From: RUG11462 sp045649405 | GTDB taxonomy: Bacteria; Bacillota; Clostridia; Oscillospirales; Acutalibacteraceae | Assembly: GCA_045649405.1 (NCBI GenBank) | Contig: JAZRPW010000032.1 | Span: 1 to 31,774 of the forward strand | Length of the DNA: 31,774 nt | Direction: 5' to 3' | In this document: positions 25,304-31,774 of the stretch, one piece after another | Layout of the letters: each line of letters starts with the position of its first letter | How positions within the stretch are numbered: the stretch's first letter is position 1 | Made by a program: the position numbers and the translations under genes | The notes under the pieces: model-generated | The model's input: the letters and a program-made list of their open reading frames with translations, nothing else | Database searches by the model: none | Told to the model about the DNA's origin: nothing

Positions 25304-25348
25304 TGAATATTTATGCATATTTATTCATTTTTCGAGTATATTTATGCA
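25304..25348. promoter_or_regulatory. Cluster of ARG-box-like sites in the argG / D-Asp ligase divergent region
   Basis: Three sites resemble TGAAT-WWWW-ATTCA: TGAATATTTATGCA (25304-25317, one mismatch), TGCATATTTATTCA (25314-25327, one mismatch) and AGTATATTTATGCA (25335-25348, three mismatches). The first two overlap by 4 bp. The second and third are 21 bp apart centre to centre, the spacing of tandem ARG boxes in E. coli. A further palindrome TTTTATGCATAAAA lies at 25287-25300. The rest of the 363-bp divergent region (25108-25470) holds the two promoters; I see no gene or RNA in it. Confidence 0.6.
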
Positions 25349-25385
25349 AGGTTTTCGCATTTGTTGTCACTTTGTACAACTTTCA

Positions 25386-25414
25386 TTGACTTTACTATTT
25401 AATTGTAGTATAAT
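25386..25414 (+). promoter_or_regulatory. Promoter of the D-Asp ligase-like / racemase operon
   Basis: TTGACT (25386-25391), a 17-bp spacer and a perfect TATAAT (25409-25414) lie 56 bp before the start codon. The ARG-box-like cluster ends 37 bp upstream of this -35. Confidence 0.87.
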
Positions 25415-25470
25415 GTTTGCGTTAAATTGATTTATTAGTTTCATTTATATAAAAAAGGAAGGACACAAAA

Positions 25471-26682
25471 ATGGAATTTAGAGAAGAATGTTTTTTGCCA
25501 GTTATTATTGGCGCTGACATAAATGCTTATAGTTTGGCAAGAAGTTTCCACGAAGAATACAAGATTAAATCTCTTGTTATTTCAATGCTTGAAGCAAAGA
25601 TTATTTCTAAATCTAAAATTATTGAAAACAGAATCTACCCTGGCCTTGAAAATGAAGATGTACTTATTAAAACTCTTTTAGAAATCGGCAAGGAATTTGA
25701 AGGCAAGAAAAAACTCATTGTTTTGGGTTGTGGCGACTGGTATGTTAGAATTCTTTCTGAGAACAAAAAGACACTTGAAAAGTATTATTTTGTTCCTTAT
25801 ATTGACGCTGACTTGCTTAATGAAATTGTGCTTAAAGACAAATTTTATGAAATTTGTGACAGATTAGATATTCCTTATCCTGACACATTTGTTTATAATT
25901 GCAAACAAGAAAACACACTTGATTTTGATTATGACTACCCTATCATTGCGAAGCCTGCGAACTCTGCACTTTATCATTATGCAAAGTTCCCTGGCAAGAA
26001 AAAAGTTTTCAGACTTAAATCTAAAGATGAGCTTGATGAAATGCTTAAAAACCTTGAAACTTCAAGTTATGATTACAAATTCTTGATTCAAGACTGCATT
26101 CCTGGTGGCGATGATAAAATGAGGGTGCTTAACTGTTATTGCGACCGCAATTCTAAGGTTAAATTTGCATCTTTAGGTCACGTTTTGCTTGAAGAACACA
26201 CACCTTCTGCAATTGGCAACCCAGTTGTTGTTATTAATGAAGTTAACAATGATATTGTAAAGGCAGCAACTAAATTTTTAGAAGAAATCGGCTACACAGG
26301 TTTTGCTAATTTTGACATTAAATATGACGAGCGTGATGGCGTTTTCAAATTCTTTGAAATCAACGTACGCCTTGGCAGATGTAACTATTATGTTACCGGC
26401 TCTGGCTTTAACACTGTTAAAAGAATTGTTGATGATTTGGTGTTCGAAAAAGAACTTGATTACACAATTGCTGACAATGAAAACTTATTCTCAGTTGTTC
26501 CAATGGGTGTTATTAAGAAATATGTCAAAGACCCTGATTCTATTAAAAGAGCAATTGACCTTAGCAAAAAAGGCAAGCGTTGTCACCCACTTATTTATAA
26601 AGGCGATATGTCTTTATCACGAAGATTTTATATTTATGCACAATTGTTAAATTATTTTAGAAAGTACAAGAAATACAATTAA
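25471..26682 (+). CDS. ATP-grasp ligase, D-aspartate ligase-like (peptidoglycan cross-bridge)
   Basis: This 403-residue cytoplasmic ATP-grasp enzyme is predicted to ligate D-aspartate to the lysine (or diamino acid) side chain of the peptidoglycan precursor. It resembles, from memory, the Enterococcus faecium D-aspartate ligase along its length: PVIIGADINAYSLARSF at the N terminus, ADLLNEIVLKDKFYEICDRL, IIAKPANSALYH, IQDCIPGGDDKMRVLN, LGHVLLEEHTPSAIGNPVVV, YTGFANFDIKYDERDG and FEINVRLGRCNYYV, which carries the Mg2+/ATP ligands. Length is close to that enzyme (about 420). The next gene, 12 bp downstream, encodes an aspartate racemase, as in E. faecium, which strongly supports D-Asp as substrate. 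Other carboxylate-amine ligase activities remain possible. Confidence 0.82.
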   Translation: MEFREECFLPVIIGADINAYSLARSFHEEYKIKSLVISMLEAKIISKSKIIENRIYPGLENEDVLIKTLLEIGKEFEGKKKLIVLGCGDWYVRILSENKKTLEKYYFVPYIDADLLNEIVLKDKFYEICDRLDIPYPDTFVYNCKQENTLDFDYDYPIIAKPANSALYHYAKFPGKKKVFRLKSKDELDEMLKNLETSSYDYKFLIQDCIPGGDDKMRVLNCYCDRNSKVKFASLGHVLLEEHTPSAIGNPVVVINEVNNDIVKAATKFLEEIGYTGFANFDIKYDERDGVFKFFEINVRLGRCNYYVTGSGFNTVKRIVDDLVFEKELDYTIADNENLFSVVPMGVIKKYVKDPDSIKRAIDLSKKGKRCHPLIYKGDMSLSRRFYIYAQLLNYFRKYKKYN

Positions 26683-26694
26683 AAGGAGAAAGTT

Positions 26695-27414
26695 ATGAGC
26701 GAGAAAATTCTCGGTGTTTTAGGTGGAATGGGACCTATGGCAACGGCTCAATTTTTGAAAAATGTTATTGATATGACCGATGCCAAAACCGACCAAGAGC
26801 ATATTCCAATGCTTGTTTCTAACCATACAACTATTCCTGATAGAACTGAATTTATTCTTGATAATTCAAAAGAAAATCCTGTGCCAATTTTGGTGAAAGA
26901 CGCCTTGACTCTTGAAAAAGCAGGTGTTTGTGGTTTGGCAATGCCCTGCAACACTGCACACTACTTTTTTGAAGAAATTCAAAAGGCAGTTAACATTCCA
27001 GTTTTGCACATTGTTGAAGAAACTGTAAAGTTTATTGCAAACCGTGATAAATCACAAAAAAAGGTTGGTATTTTGGCTACAAAAGGCACTCTTTTTTCAG
27101 GTGTTTATCAAGATTTTTGTAAGAAATATGACCTTGTTCCAATTGAACCTTCAAAGGGTGTTTCAAATATGTTGATGGACATTATTTACAACAAAGTAAA
27201 ACAAGGAAAACCTGTTTCTGCTTCAGAATTTTTGGCAGTTATTGATGATATGATTAATGACGGTTGTGATGTTGTTGTTTTGGGTTGCACAGAGCTTTCT
27301 GTTATTAAATCTGACCTTAAACTTAATCAACACAACATTGTTGATTCGCTTGATGTTTTAAGCAAATGTTCAATTGAACTTTGCGAAAAAAAGGTAAAAC
27401 AAGAATGTTTTTGA
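26695..27414 (+). CDS. Aspartate racemase (Asp/Glu racemase family)
   Basis: This 239-residue PLP-independent racemase interconverts L- and D-aspartate by a two-cysteine mechanism. Both catalytic cysteines are present: C85 in AMPCNTAHYF and C198 in LGCTELSVI. The opening ILGVLGGMGPMATAQF with the HIPMLVSNHTTIPDRT block is characteristic of aspartate racemases rather than of glutamate racemase MurI. It is cotranscribed with the D-Asp ligase-like gene, has an AAAGGAGA site, and presumably supplies its D-Asp. A strong terminator follows. Confidence 0.9.
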   Translation: MSEKILGVLGGMGPMATAQFLKNVIDMTDAKTDQEHIPMLVSNHTTIPDRTEFILDNSKENPVPILVKDALTLEKAGVCGLAMPCNTAHYFFEEIQKAVNIPVLHIVEETVKFIANRDKSQKKVGILATKGTLFSGVYQDFCKKYDLVPIEPSKGVSNMLMDIIYNKVKQGKPVSASEFLAVIDDMINDGCDVVVLGCTELSVIKSDLKLNQHNIVDSLDVLSKCSIELCEKKVKQECF

Positions 27415-27434
27415 TGAAAAAATCATAAGTTTTT

Positions 27435-27466
27435 AATGGCCTTATTTAAAATAAGGTCATTTTTTG
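27435..27466 (+). terminator. Rho-independent terminator after the racemase gene
   Basis: Stem AATGGCCTTAT / ATAAGGTCATT (one G-T wobble) with loop TTAAA, followed by a run of T residues. Confidence 0.9.
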
Positions 27467-27488
27467 TTCACAATTTGTTAAAAAATTG

Positions 27489-27517
27489 TTGAAATTAGTC
27501 GAAAGTTATGGTAGAAT
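27489..27517 (+). promoter_or_regulatory. Promoter of the E2-like acyltransferase gene
   Basis: TTGAAA (27489-27494), a 17-bp spacer and TAGAAT (27512-27517) lie 37 bp before the chosen start codon. They overlap a TTG-initiated upstream extension of the reading frame, which supports the downstream ATG start. Confidence 0.75.
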
Positions 27518-27554
27518 ATGTGAGTATTATTTTATTAAGAAAAGAAGTGAATTA

Positions 27555-28397
27555 ATGAGAGCAGACGGAAAAAAACTCAAAAGATTAGACGCAATTTCAA
27601 AGGCAATGCCTATGATTATGACACACAGATATGACAGTATGAATATGATTACGCTTGACATTCCTTATGACCCAATGCATGCGTATGTTAATAAACGTAG
27701 AAAAACAGAATTGCCTGTTAGCCATTTGGCTATTATTATTGCGGCTTTTGTTAGAACAGTTTCTCAGTTCCCTGAACTTAACAGATTTGTTGTTAACAAA
27801 AAGTTTTATGCTAGAAATGAGCTCACCGTTAGTATGGTTGTTATGAAACCGGGCACAGAACACGGCGAGATGAATAAAATGTACTTTGAACCAGATGACA
27901 CAATTGATGATGTTGTTAGAAAAATCAACAAATACATTGAAGATAACCGTCAAATGGATGGCGAAGGCAACGCAACTGACAAACTTCTTGAAGGGCTTTC
28001 AAAAGTTCCTGGTCTTTTTTCATTTGGTATTGGCGTGTTGAAACTTATGGACAAATTTGGTCTTTTGCCAAAAGCTATTATTGACGCTTCACCTTTCCAC
28101 GCTTCAATGCTTATTACAAACCTTTCATCAATTAGAACAAACCATATTTATCATCATGTTTATGATTTTGGTACAACAAGTTATGGTATGTCTATTGGTA
28201 ATCACCGATTTAAAACAGAGAAAAAAGGCGATGAAATTGTTTGCACAAAAACAATTCCACTTGGTCTTACTATGGATGAGAGAATTGCTTCTGGCGCATT
28301 CTTTGCAATTGCTTTTAAACAATTTGAAAAGTATTGCAAAAACCCAGAATTGTTGGAAGTAAAACCTGAAAAAGTGGTTCAAGACCCTAATATTTAA
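27555..28397 (+). CDS. Orphan 2-oxoacid dehydrogenase E2-like (CAT-fold) protein with altered active site
   Basis: This 280-residue protein resembles the catalytic core of dihydrolipoyl acyltransferase (E2) and chloramphenicol acetyltransferase, but has no lipoyl or peripheral-subunit domain. Core blocks include an N-terminal HRYDSMNMITLDIPYD, a helix LPVSHLAIIIAAFVRTV, NRFVVNKKFYARNELTVSMVV, and a C-terminal strand-loop PLGLTMDERIASG. In true E2 enzymes the last motif is DHRxxDG; here Glu242 replaces the catalytic His and Ser246 the Asp. I recall related lone genes in Clostridia with a DERIADG form, so the His loss seems family-wide and the Ser is a further change. No E1 or E3 genes are nearby. 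The function is unknown. The ATG at 27555 is chosen because the promoter lies just upstream. It is monocistronic. Confidence 0.72.
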   Translation: MRADGKKLKRLDAISKAMPMIMTHRYDSMNMITLDIPYDPMHAYVNKRRKTELPVSHLAIIIAAFVRTVSQFPELNRFVVNKKFYARNELTVSMVVMKPGTEHGEMNKMYFEPDDTIDDVVRKINKYIEDNRQMDGEGNATDKLLEGLSKVPGLFSFGIGVLKLMDKFGLLPKAIIDASPFHASMLITNLSSIRTNHIYHHVYDFGTTSYGMSIGNHRFKTEKKGDEIVCTKTIPLGLTMDERIASGAFFAIAFKQFEKYCKNPELLEVKPEKVVQDPNI

Positions 28398-28402
28398 AAG
28401 AC

Positions 28403-28434
28403 AAAACGGAAGTCAAAATTGGCTTCCGTTTTTT
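28403..28434 (+). terminator. Rho-independent terminator after the E2-like gene
   Basis: A 12-bp stem from AAAACGGAAGTC to GGCTTCCGTTTT (one T-G wobble) with loop AAAATT runs into T residues, 5 nt after the stop codon. Confidence 0.92.
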
Positions 28435-28470
28435 GACGTAAATTTTTCTTGAAATTTAGTGAATTTTTTA

Positions 28471-28498
28471 TTGACTTTTCAAACATATATGATATAAT
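28471..28498 (+). promoter_or_regulatory. Promoter of the pyrC-carB operon
   Basis: TTGACT (28471-28476), a 16-bp spacer and a perfect TATAAT (28493-28498) lie 48 bp before pyrC. The leader is too short and too AT-rich for a PyrR-type attenuator, and no ARG-box-like site is evident. Confidence 0.78.
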
Positions 28499-28546
28499 AT
28501 ATTGAAATATATAATATATATAACTTTATAGAAAGGATTTTTGAAA

Positions 28547-29815
28547 ATGGACTACATCCTTAAAAACGCAAAATTTTTTATGCAAGGAAAATTTCAAGAG
28601 GCAGACATCTTCGTTAAGGACGGTAGTTTTTTTGACATTTCAAAAAATATTACTAATGCTTGTGCAACCGTTATCGATTGCAAAGATTATATTATATTTC
28701 CTGGTTTTGTTGATGTTCACGTTCATCTTCGAGAGCCAGGATTTTTTTATAAAGAAACTATTCACTCTGGCACAATGGCTGCAGCTCACGGTGGTTACAC
28801 CTACATTTGCTCAATGCCTAACCTAAACCCTGTGCCTGACAGTTTTGAAAATTTGAAGGTGCAACTTGATATTATTGAAAAAGATGCTAACATTCGCGTT
28901 AAGCCTTATGCTTCAATTACCAAAGGGCAAAACGGCAAAGAATTGTCCGATATGGAAGAAATGGCGGAGTATGTTTGTGCTTTTTCTGATGATGGCAAAG
29001 GCGTGCAAGATGAAGAATTAATGCTTTGCGCTATGAAACGCGCAAAAGAGCTTGATAAAATTATTGTGGCACATTGTGAAGACAACAGTTTGCTAAAAGG
29101 CGGTTACATTCACGATGGCGAATATGCAAAGGCGCACGGGCACAAGGGCATTTGCTCTGAAAGTGAGTTTGTCCCAATTGCAAGAGATATTGAACTTGTT
29201 AAAAAAGCAGGTTGTAAATATCACGTTTGCCACATTTCAACAAAAGAAAGTGTTGATATTATTAGAAAAGCAAAGAAGGAAGGTGTTGACATTACTTGTG
29301 AAACCTCCCCTACTTATCTTTTGCTTAATGATAGTATGCTCAAAGAAGATGGCAGATTTAAAATGAATCCACCAATTCGTTCTGAAGATGACCGACTTGC
29401 ACTTGTTGAAGGCATTTGTGATGGCACAATTGATATGATTGCAACCGACCATGCACCACACTCTAAAGAAGAAAAGTCAAAAGGGCTTGAAAAATCTGCA
29501 ATGGGTGTTGTTGGTCTTGAATGTGCATTCCCATTACTTTACACAAATCTTGTAAAAACTGGCATTTTGCCTTTTGAAAGGTTGGTTCAACTTTTCCACT
29601 GCGAGCCAAAAAACAGATTTTTGCTTACTGGTGGAATTCGCGTTGGCAAAGCGGCAGACTTTACAATGTGGGATATGAATAAGAAAACAACTGTTAACCC
29701 TGAAACTTTCTTGAGTATGGGTAAAAGCACACCGTTTGAAAATGCTGAAATTTATGGCGAATGTGTTTTGACCGCGGTTGACGGCGAATTTGTTTATAAA
29801 AAGATTAATATTTAG
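28547..29815 (+). CDS. pyrC: Dihydroorotase (class I)
   Basis: This 422-residue zinc amidohydrolase cyclises N-carbamoyl-L-aspartate to dihydroorotate in pyrimidine synthesis. It shows the metal ligands H58/H60 in FVDVHVHLREPGF, the substrate block IHSGTMAAAHGGYT, an AFSDDGKGVQ segment, then VAHCEDNS, HVCHIST and the catalytic Asp in IATDHAPHS. Length matches class I dihydroorotases (about 425). The ATG at 28547 has GAAAGGA about 9 nt upstream; the TTG two codons earlier lies too close to it. carB follows after 23 bp. Confidence 0.95.
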   Translation: MDYILKNAKFFMQGKFQEADIFVKDGSFFDISKNITNACATVIDCKDYIIFPGFVDVHVHLREPGFFYKETIHSGTMAAAHGGYTYICSMPNLNPVPDSFENLKVQLDIIEKDANIRVKPYASITKGQNGKELSDMEEMAEYVCAFSDDGKGVQDEELMLCAMKRAKELDKIIVAHCEDNSLLKGGYIHDGEYAKAHGHKGICSESEFVPIARDIELVKKAGCKYHVCHISTKESVDIIRKAKKEGVDITCETSPTYLLLNDSMLKEDGRFKMNPPIRSEDDRLALVEGICDGTIDMIATDHAPHSKEEKSKGLEKSAMGVVGLECAFPLLYTNLVKTGILPFERLVQLFHCEPKNRFLLTGGIRVGKAADFTMWDMNKKTTVNPETFLSMGKSTPFENAEIYGECVLTAVDGEFVYKKINI

Positions 29816-29838
29816 TTTTTATATAAGGAGAGAGAAAA

Positions 29839-31774
29839 ATGGCAAAAAGAACAGATATTAAAAAGATTCTTATCATCGGCTCAGGCCCTATCGTAATTGG
29901 ACAGGCAGCTGAGTTTGACTATGCAGGAACACAAGCTTGTCTTGCGCTCAAAGAAGAGGGTTATGAAGTAGTACTTTGTAACTCTAACCCTGCTACAATT
30001 ATGACAGACACTATCATTGCTGATAAGGTTTATATGGAGCCTTTGACTTTGGAATATGTGGCAAAGATTATTCGCCACGAAAGACCTGATGCGATTATTC
30101 CTGGCATTGGTGGTCAAACAGGTCTTAACCTTGCTATGCAACTTGAGAAAAAAGGTATTCTTAAAGAATGTTGTGTTGAACTTCTTGGTACTTCAAGCGC
30201 TTCAATTGAGCGTGCAGAAGACCGTGAAATGTTCAAAGAACTTTGCGAATCTATTGGCGAGCCAGTAATTCCTTCTGAAATTACATATTCATTGGAAGAA
30301 GCAAAAGAAGCAGCAAACAGAATTGGTTACCCAGTTGTACTTCGTCCTGCATTCACACTTGGCGGTACAGGTGGCGGTTTTGCTTACAACGATGATGACC
30401 TTATGGAAATTGGCGTTAACGCTTTCAACCTTTCTCCTGTTCACCAAGTTCTTATTGAAAAGAGTGTAAAAGGTTACAAAGAAATTGAGTTTGAAGTTAT
30501 GCGTGACTCAAACGACCACGCAATTACAATTTGTGGTATGGAAAACATTGACCCTGTTGGTGTTCATACCGGTGACTCTTGCGTTGTAGCCCCTATTATG
30601 ACACTTAGCAAAGAAGACGAAAAAATGCTCAATGATTCTGCTATCAAACTTATCAAAGAGCTTAAAATCGAAGGTGGATGTAACGTTCAATTCGCTCTTA
30701 ATCCTTATTCTTCAGAATATTATCTTATTGAAGTAAACCCTAGAGTTTCTCGTTCATCTGCACTTGCTTCAAAAGCATCAGGTTATCCAATTGCTCGTGT
30801 TACTGCTAAAATTGCAGTTGGTATGGCTCTTGAAGATATTAAGATTGCTAACACAAATGCAGCGTTTGAGCCAAGACTTGATTATGTAATCGCTAAATTA
30901 CCACGTTTCCCATTTGACAAGTTTGCTTCTGCTACTAACAAACTCGGCACTCAAATGAAAGCAACTGGCGAAGTTATGGGTATTGGTACAAACCTTGAAG
31001 AAGCACTTCTTAAAGGCATTCGTTCACTCGAAATTGGTGCTAAACACCTTTACCTTTCAAAATTTGATAATATGAGTGTTGATGAACTTCTTGATTACAT
31101 CAAAGAGTTCCGCTCTGATAACATTTTTGCTATTGCAGAACTTCTTTATCACGGAGTTTCTATTGATAAAATTCACGAAATCACTATGATTACTCCATTC
31201 TTCCTTCAAGCAATCAAAAACATTATTGATATGGAAGAAGCACTTCGTGTTAACAAAGATGTCAAGACTCTTACAGATGCTAAAAAGATGGGCTTTAGTG
31301 ATAAATACATTGCTCGTCTTTGGAAATGTGAAGAACTTGATGTTTACAATATGCGTAAAGAAAACAACCTTTTCCCTGCATTCAAAATGGTTGATACCTG
31401 CCACACAGGTGCGTATATTCCATACTTCTATTCTTCATACACAGGCGAAAACACTTCACGCTTGACAGACAAGAAAAAGATTATTGTTCTTGGCGCAGGT
31501 CCAATTAGAATTGGTCAAGGTGTTGAATTTGACTACTCAACAGTTCACGCTGTTATGACAATTAAAAATGCGGGTTATGAAGCGATTATTATCAACAACA
31601 ACCCTGAAACAGTTTCAACTGACTATACAACTGCAGATAAACTTTATTTTGAACCACTTACTCCTGAAGATGTTATGAATATCGTAGAGTTTGAAAAACC
31701 AGAAGGGGTTATTGCTTCTCTTGGTGGTGAAACTGCTATCAACCTTGCACAACCTCTTCATGACCTTTGTGTTA
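29839..31774 (+). CDS. carB: Carbamoyl-phosphate synthase large subunit (3' truncated by window end)
   Basis: The first 645 codons of a protein normally about 1070 residues long. It supplies carbamoyl phosphate to pyrimidine synthesis and, with argF in this window, to arginine synthesis. It opens MAKRTDIKKILIIGSGPIV with SNPATIMTD, GGQTGLNLAMQL, the ATP-grasp glycine-rich segment TLGGTGGGFAY, and VNPRVSRSSALASKASG. The oligomerisation domain follows, and the second carboxyphosphate/carbamate half starts at IIVLGAGPIRIGQGVEFDYS. An AAGGAGAG site precedes the ATG. The small (glutaminase) subunit gene carA is not between pyrC and carB and is not elsewhere in the window; it may lie downstream or at another locus. 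Confidence 0.96.
   Translation, partial: MAKRTDIKKILIIGSGPIVIGQAAEFDYAGTQACLALKEEGYEVVLCNSNPATIMTDTIIADKVYMEPLTLEYVAKIIRHERPDAIIPGIGGQTGLNLAMQLEKKGILKECCVELLGTSSASIERAEDREMFKELCESIGEPVIPSEITYSLEEAKEAANRIGYPVVLRPAFTLGGTGGGFAYNDDDLMEIGVNAFNLSPVHQVLIEKSVKGYKEIEFEVMRDSNDHAITICGMENIDPVGVHTGDSCVVAPIMTLSKEDEKMLNDSAIKLIKELKIEGGCNVQFALNPYSSEYYLIEVNPRVSRSSALASKASGYPIARVTAKIAVGMALEDIKIANTNAAFEPRLDYVIAKLPRFPFDKFASATNKLGTQMKATGEVMGIGTNLEEALLKGIRSLEIGAKHLYLSKFDNMSVDELLDYIKEFRSDNIFAIAELLYHGVSIDKIHEITMITPFFLQAIKNIIDMEEALRVNKDVKTLTDAKKMGFSDKYIARLWKCEELDVYNMRKENNLFPAFKMVDTCHTGAYIPYFYSSYTGENTSRLTDKKKIIVLGAGPIRIGQGVEFDYSTVHAVMTIKNAGYEAIIINNNPETVSTDYTTADKLYFEPLTPEDVMNIVEFEKPEGVIASLGGETAINLAQPLHDLCV

Noticed and set aside
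28435..28546. PyrR attenuator or ARG box upstream of pyrC
   Set aside because: Only a promoter and an AT-dinucleotide-rich leader are present; no antiterminator/terminator pair and no TGAAT/ATTCA half-site pair was found.

Overview
The window is AT-rich bacterial chromosome from a low-GC Firmicute, most likely a member of class Clostridia. The 16S rRNA 5' end at the left edge has Clostridia-like conserved blocks, nearly all genes have AGGAG-type ribosome binding sites, promoters are sigma-A-like with 16-18 bp spacers, and the glycyl-tRNA synthetase is the single-chain type. The genus cannot be fixed from 125 bases of 16S. There is no sign of prophage, insertion sequence, CRISPR array or tRNA gene. 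The content is mostly core metabolism with some accessory genes.

Left part (1-8938, mostly minus strand). The start of a 16S gene is driven leftward by a textbook rRNA promoter. Upstream of it lies a three-gene one-carbon operon: metF, a free-standing methionine synthase activation domain, and a MetH that lacks that domain. Upstream again is a divergent type IIA topoisomerase gene pair (ParE-like, ParC-like).

Middle (8939-16400). This holds a TspO-family membrane protein, a COG2426 small exporter-like protein, a cardiolipin synthase and glycyl-tRNA synthetase. A polar amino acid ABC transporter operon follows, with a hexapeptide-repeat acyltransferase as its last gene. Two sequences matching the arginine-repressor operator (ARG box) sit directly upstream of the transporter promoter, so arginine is the best guess for its substrate.

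Right part (16371-31774). A minus-strand cluster, argG-argH-argC-argJ-argB-argD-argF followed by a HAD phosphatase gene, encodes the whole cyclic route from glutamate to arginine. Divergent from argG is a D-aspartate ligase-like ATP-grasp gene followed by an aspartate racemase gene, the pair that supplies D-aspartate cross-bridges of peptidoglycan in some Gram-positives. The 363-bp divergent region holds a perfect palindrome over the argG -10 box and a cluster of overlapping or phased ARG-box-like sites. Then come an E2-like acyltransferase homologue with an altered active-site motif, dihydroorotase (pyrC) and a 3'-truncated carB.

Viewed together, the right half uses L-aspartate (argG, the racemase, and indirectly pyrC) and carbamoyl phosphate (argF, carB). 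The best-supported new observations are the ArgR-type operator sites at both the transporter promoter and the argG/D-aspartate divergent region, and the D-Asp cell-wall module beside the arginine operon. No wholly unknown system is evident.
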